From: Methyloprofundus sp.
GTDB taxonomy: Bacteria > Pseudomonadota > Gammaproteobacteria > Methylococcales > Methylomonadaceae
Assembly (NCBI GenBank): GCA_030619185.1
Contig: JAUXBW010000126.1
Location: 1-6,641 of the forward strand
Length of the DNA: 6,641 bases
Direction: 5' to 3'
Made by a program: the position numbers and the translations under genes. This document shows, in pieces, positions 4,375 through 6,641 of this stretch (position 1 is its first letter; each line of letters starts with the position of its first letter). A model generated the notes under the pieces. The model saw nothing but the letters and a program-made list of their open reading frames with translations. It did not search any database and had not been told where the DNA came from.

Positions 4375-6641
4375 GTGAACAATAAATCCGCTCAATATCA
4401 TATCGGCATAGACCTAGGTACCACACATACCGTGGTTGCCTACGCTAACACCCGACAAAAAAATGCTTCTATTCAGATTTTTGAAATCCAGCAACTAATT
4501 GCCCCGGGGGAAGTTTCTACACGCGATTTATTACCCTCTGTCCGTTATCATCCTGCTGAAGGTGAATTATCTGCGACGGATATGGCCTATTCACCTTCGG
4601 GTGATCAAGCGATTATTGGAACTGCCGCCCGGGTATTAAGTGCAAAAACCCAGGGCCGCTTTGTCAGTAGTGCCAAAAGCTGGTTGTCCCACCCTTCTAT
4701 AGACCATACAGCCGCCATCCTTCCGTGGGGTAGCACTGAAGAGGTATTTAAAATTTCCCCACTGGATGCCAGTGCCAGTTATTTAAAGCACGTACGCATC
4801 GTCTGGAATCATCAATTTCCCGATGCACTGTTTGAAAACCAGAATATTGTCATCACGGTTCCTGCCTCATTTGATGAAGCCGCTCGTTCTTTAACTCTGG
4901 AAGCAGCTAAAATCGCCGGCTTACATCATATTCGCCTACTAGAGGAACCCCAGGCCGTATGTTACGACTGGTTACGCCGTCATAGCGACGATCTAACAAA
5001 TACACTGGATAATATTAAACTGCTATTAGTTTGCGATGTCGGTGGTGGCACCACCGATTTAACCTTGATTAAAATTGATCATAGTGCAGACGAACCTCAA
5101 CTATCACGTATCGGGGTGGGTGATCATCTCATGCTGGGTGGCGATAATATTGACCTGGCTCTGGCTCATTTAGCTGAGTCGCGTTTAAGTAATGACAGTA
5201 AAAAACTATCAGCGGCCGATCTTTCCTACTTGCTAGAACAATGTCGCATTGCTAAAGAACAACTTTTAGCAGATGATGCACCTGAACAACTCAATGTGAC
5301 TTTATTAGGCGGCGGCTCCCGGTTAATCGGCGGCACACGCTCGGTCAATTTAACCCGCGATGAAGTACAACAAATCGCTTTGGATGGTTTTTTCCCCTTA
5401 TCCAAACTGGCAGACTTACCTGATAAAAAGCGCAGTGGTGTGGTCGAATTTGGCCTGCCCTATGCAGCAGACCCTGCTATCAGCAAACATATTGCTGCCT
5501 TTTTAAACACCCATCAGCAAGCTGCCAAAAGTGCCTTAGGCAATGAAACTATCGTGCCCGATGCGCTGCTACTGAATGGTGGCGTATTTCGTAGTCACCC
5601 GATAACCCAGCGTACCCTAGATTTAATTAGCTCCTGGCGTGATACGGCACCTACTTTATTGGAAAACCAGCACCCCGAATTATCCGTCGCCTACGGTGCC
5701 GTGAGCTATGGCATTGCCCGAGAACATAAAAAAACAAAAATTGGTGGTGGGGCCTCGCGCAGTTACTTTCTATTAATCGGAACAGAGCAAGACCAGCAAG
5801 GTGTCTGTATCTTGCCGCGTGGCAGTGAAGAAGGTAATGAGATTATCTTAAAAGACCGGCAATTCTCACTACGCTTAGGCCAGCCCGTTAGCTTTCATTT
5901 AGCGTCTTTAACCGGAGGCAATGAATATAAAGCAGGCGATATCGTCCCCATCAATGATGACTTTCACCCCCTGCCCCCCTTAGCCGTCGCATTTGACCAG
6001 GAAACCGACAGTACTCACGCAGAAGTCAGCGTACAGTTATCAGTGACTTTATCCGAAGTAGGCACCTTGCAAATACAATGTATTGCTATACAGGATCAGA
6101 TGCAACGCTGGGATGTGCAATTTCAAATTAGAAAGAGCAATACCGCATTACTTGCTAAAGAATTACCTGCTGGCTTTTCCCAGGCTGTCGAACTAATAGA
6201 AAGTATTTTTGGCTCTAAATCTAAAAATATCAACCCTAAAGCAGTAAAAAGTTTACGCACAGATTTAGAAAAATGTCTGGGTTTGCGCAACGACTGGTCC
6301 AGTCATTTGCTACGTGAATTATTTAGCGTACTACTGGAGGTACGCAAAAACCATCGCCGTTCACCCAATCATGAACGTGTCTGGCTTGGTTTAATCGGTT
6401 ATTGTTTACGTCCGGGTTTTGGCTACCAATTAGATAACTGGCGCGTAGAACAGCTCTGGAAAGTCTATAACAATAAAATTCAATTTGTTAATGAAACCCA
6501 GAACTGGAGTGAGTGGTGGACATTATGGCGACGAATTTCTGGTGGTTTAGACACCGAAGCACAGGAAATTATTTTCAACGACCTGGCTAAATATCTAAAT
6601 CCCGCCACGGCACGCCAGGGAAATACCGCCAAACAAAGTAA
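4375..6641 (+). CDS. Hsp70-like ATPase with C-terminal DUF3731 domain (3' end beyond window)
   Basis: The reading frame starts at GTG 4375 and stays open for 755 codons to the edge of the window. The Hsp70 ATPase motifs are intact: phosphate-1 IGIDLGTTH (10-18), SSAKSWL (98-104), TVPASFD (161-167), LLEEPQAVCYDW (188-199), phosphate-2 CDVGGGTTDLTLI (220-232), GDHLMLGGDNIDLALA (250-265) and adenosine motif LLNGGVFRSHP (399-409). Residues about 545-586 repeat the beta-rich ending of the upstream paralogue (SEVGTLQIQ, RWDVQFQIR). From about residue 600 the protein continues into a helical region with RSPNHERVWLGLIGYCLRPGFGY (662-684) and NWSEWWTLWRRISGGL (710-725), which I recognise as the DUF3731 domain of DnaK-related proteins. 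Full-length relatives are roughly 900 or more residues, so about a fifth is missing. There is no DnaK-like lid. It probably works with the upstream Hsp70 and DUF2760 protein; that partnership is inferred from gene order. Confidence 0.92.
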   Translation, partial: MNNKSAQYHIGIDLGTTHTVVAYANTRQKNASIQIFEIQQLIAPGEVSTRDLLPSVRYHPAEGELSATDMAYSPSGDQAIIGTAARVLSAKTQGRFVSSAKSWLSHPSIDHTAAILPWGSTEEVFKISPLDASASYLKHVRIVWNHQFPDALFENQNIVITVPASFDEAARSLTLEAAKIAGLHHIRLLEEPQAVCYDWLRRHSDDLTNTLDNIKLLLVCDVGGGTTDLTLIKIDHSADEPQLSRIGVGDHLMLGGDNIDLALAHLAESRLSNDSKKLSAADLSYLLEQCRIAKEQLLADDAPEQLNVTLLGGGSRLIGGTRSVNLTRDEVQQIALDGFFPLSKLADLPDKKRSGVVEFGLPYAADPAISKHIAAFLNTHQQAAKSALGNETIVPDALLLNGGVFRSHPITQRTLDLISSWRDTAPTLLENQHPELSVAYGAVSYGIAREHKKTKIGGGASRSYFLLIGTEQDQQGVCILPRGSEEGNEIILKDRQFSLRLGQPVSFHLASLTGGNEYKAGDIVPINDDFHPLPPLAVAFDQETDSTHAEVSVQLSVTLSEVGTLQIQCIAIQDQMQRWDVQFQIRKSNTALLAKELPAGFSQAVELIESIFGSKSKNINPKAVKSLRTDLEKCLGLRNDWSSHLLRELFSVLLEVRKNHRRSPNHERVWLGLIGYCLRPGFGYQLDNWRVEQLWKVYNNKIQFVNETQNWSEWWTLWRRISGGLDTEAQEIIFNDLAKYLNPATARQGNTAKQS

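Overview
The window looks like a piece of a moderately AT-rich gammaproteobacterial chromosome. The evidence is a lipoprotein with a standard lipobox, REP-like hairpins built on a GGAGCGGTCTTTA core (a style common in gammaproteobacteria), and a DUF2760 / Hsp70 / Hsp70-DUF3731 gene set. A methanotroph- or sulfur-oxidiser-like lineage would fit, but the sequence alone does not fix the genus.

Layout, all real genes on the + strand. Positions 1-530 hold no gene I can support, apart from a plausible sigma70-type promoter just before the first gene. Positions 531-992 encode a small lipoprotein of unknown function. A perfect 24-bp inverted repeat at 1044-1104 separates it from the main cluster. The cluster starts with a membrane-anchored DUF2760 protein (1153-1854). 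It overlaps by one base a 666-residue Hsp70-like ATPase (1854-3854). A second hairpin (3868-3898) follows, then a small nucleotidyltransferase of the MNT antitoxin type (3935-4225) and the first 27 codons of its HEPN toxin partner (4222-4305), which ends at an early stop. A second Hsp70-like gene starts with GTG at 4375 and is still open at the right edge. Its tail after residue 600 matches the DUF3731 (DnaK-related) domain.

The core is a three-gene chaperone set: a single-pass membrane protein with a cytoplasmic domain, and two paralogous Hsp70 ATPases. Both ATPases keep the nucleotide-binding motifs, but neither has a recognisable canonical DnaK substrate domain and lid. No J-domain protein or GrpE-like exchange factor lies in the window. 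DUF2760 is therefore a candidate partner or membrane anchor, which is inference. The broken HEPN/MNT pair and the REP-like hairpin sit between the two Hsp70 genes and look like an insertion into an older operon. The MNT gene is intact while its toxin is not, leaving an apparent orphan antitoxin.
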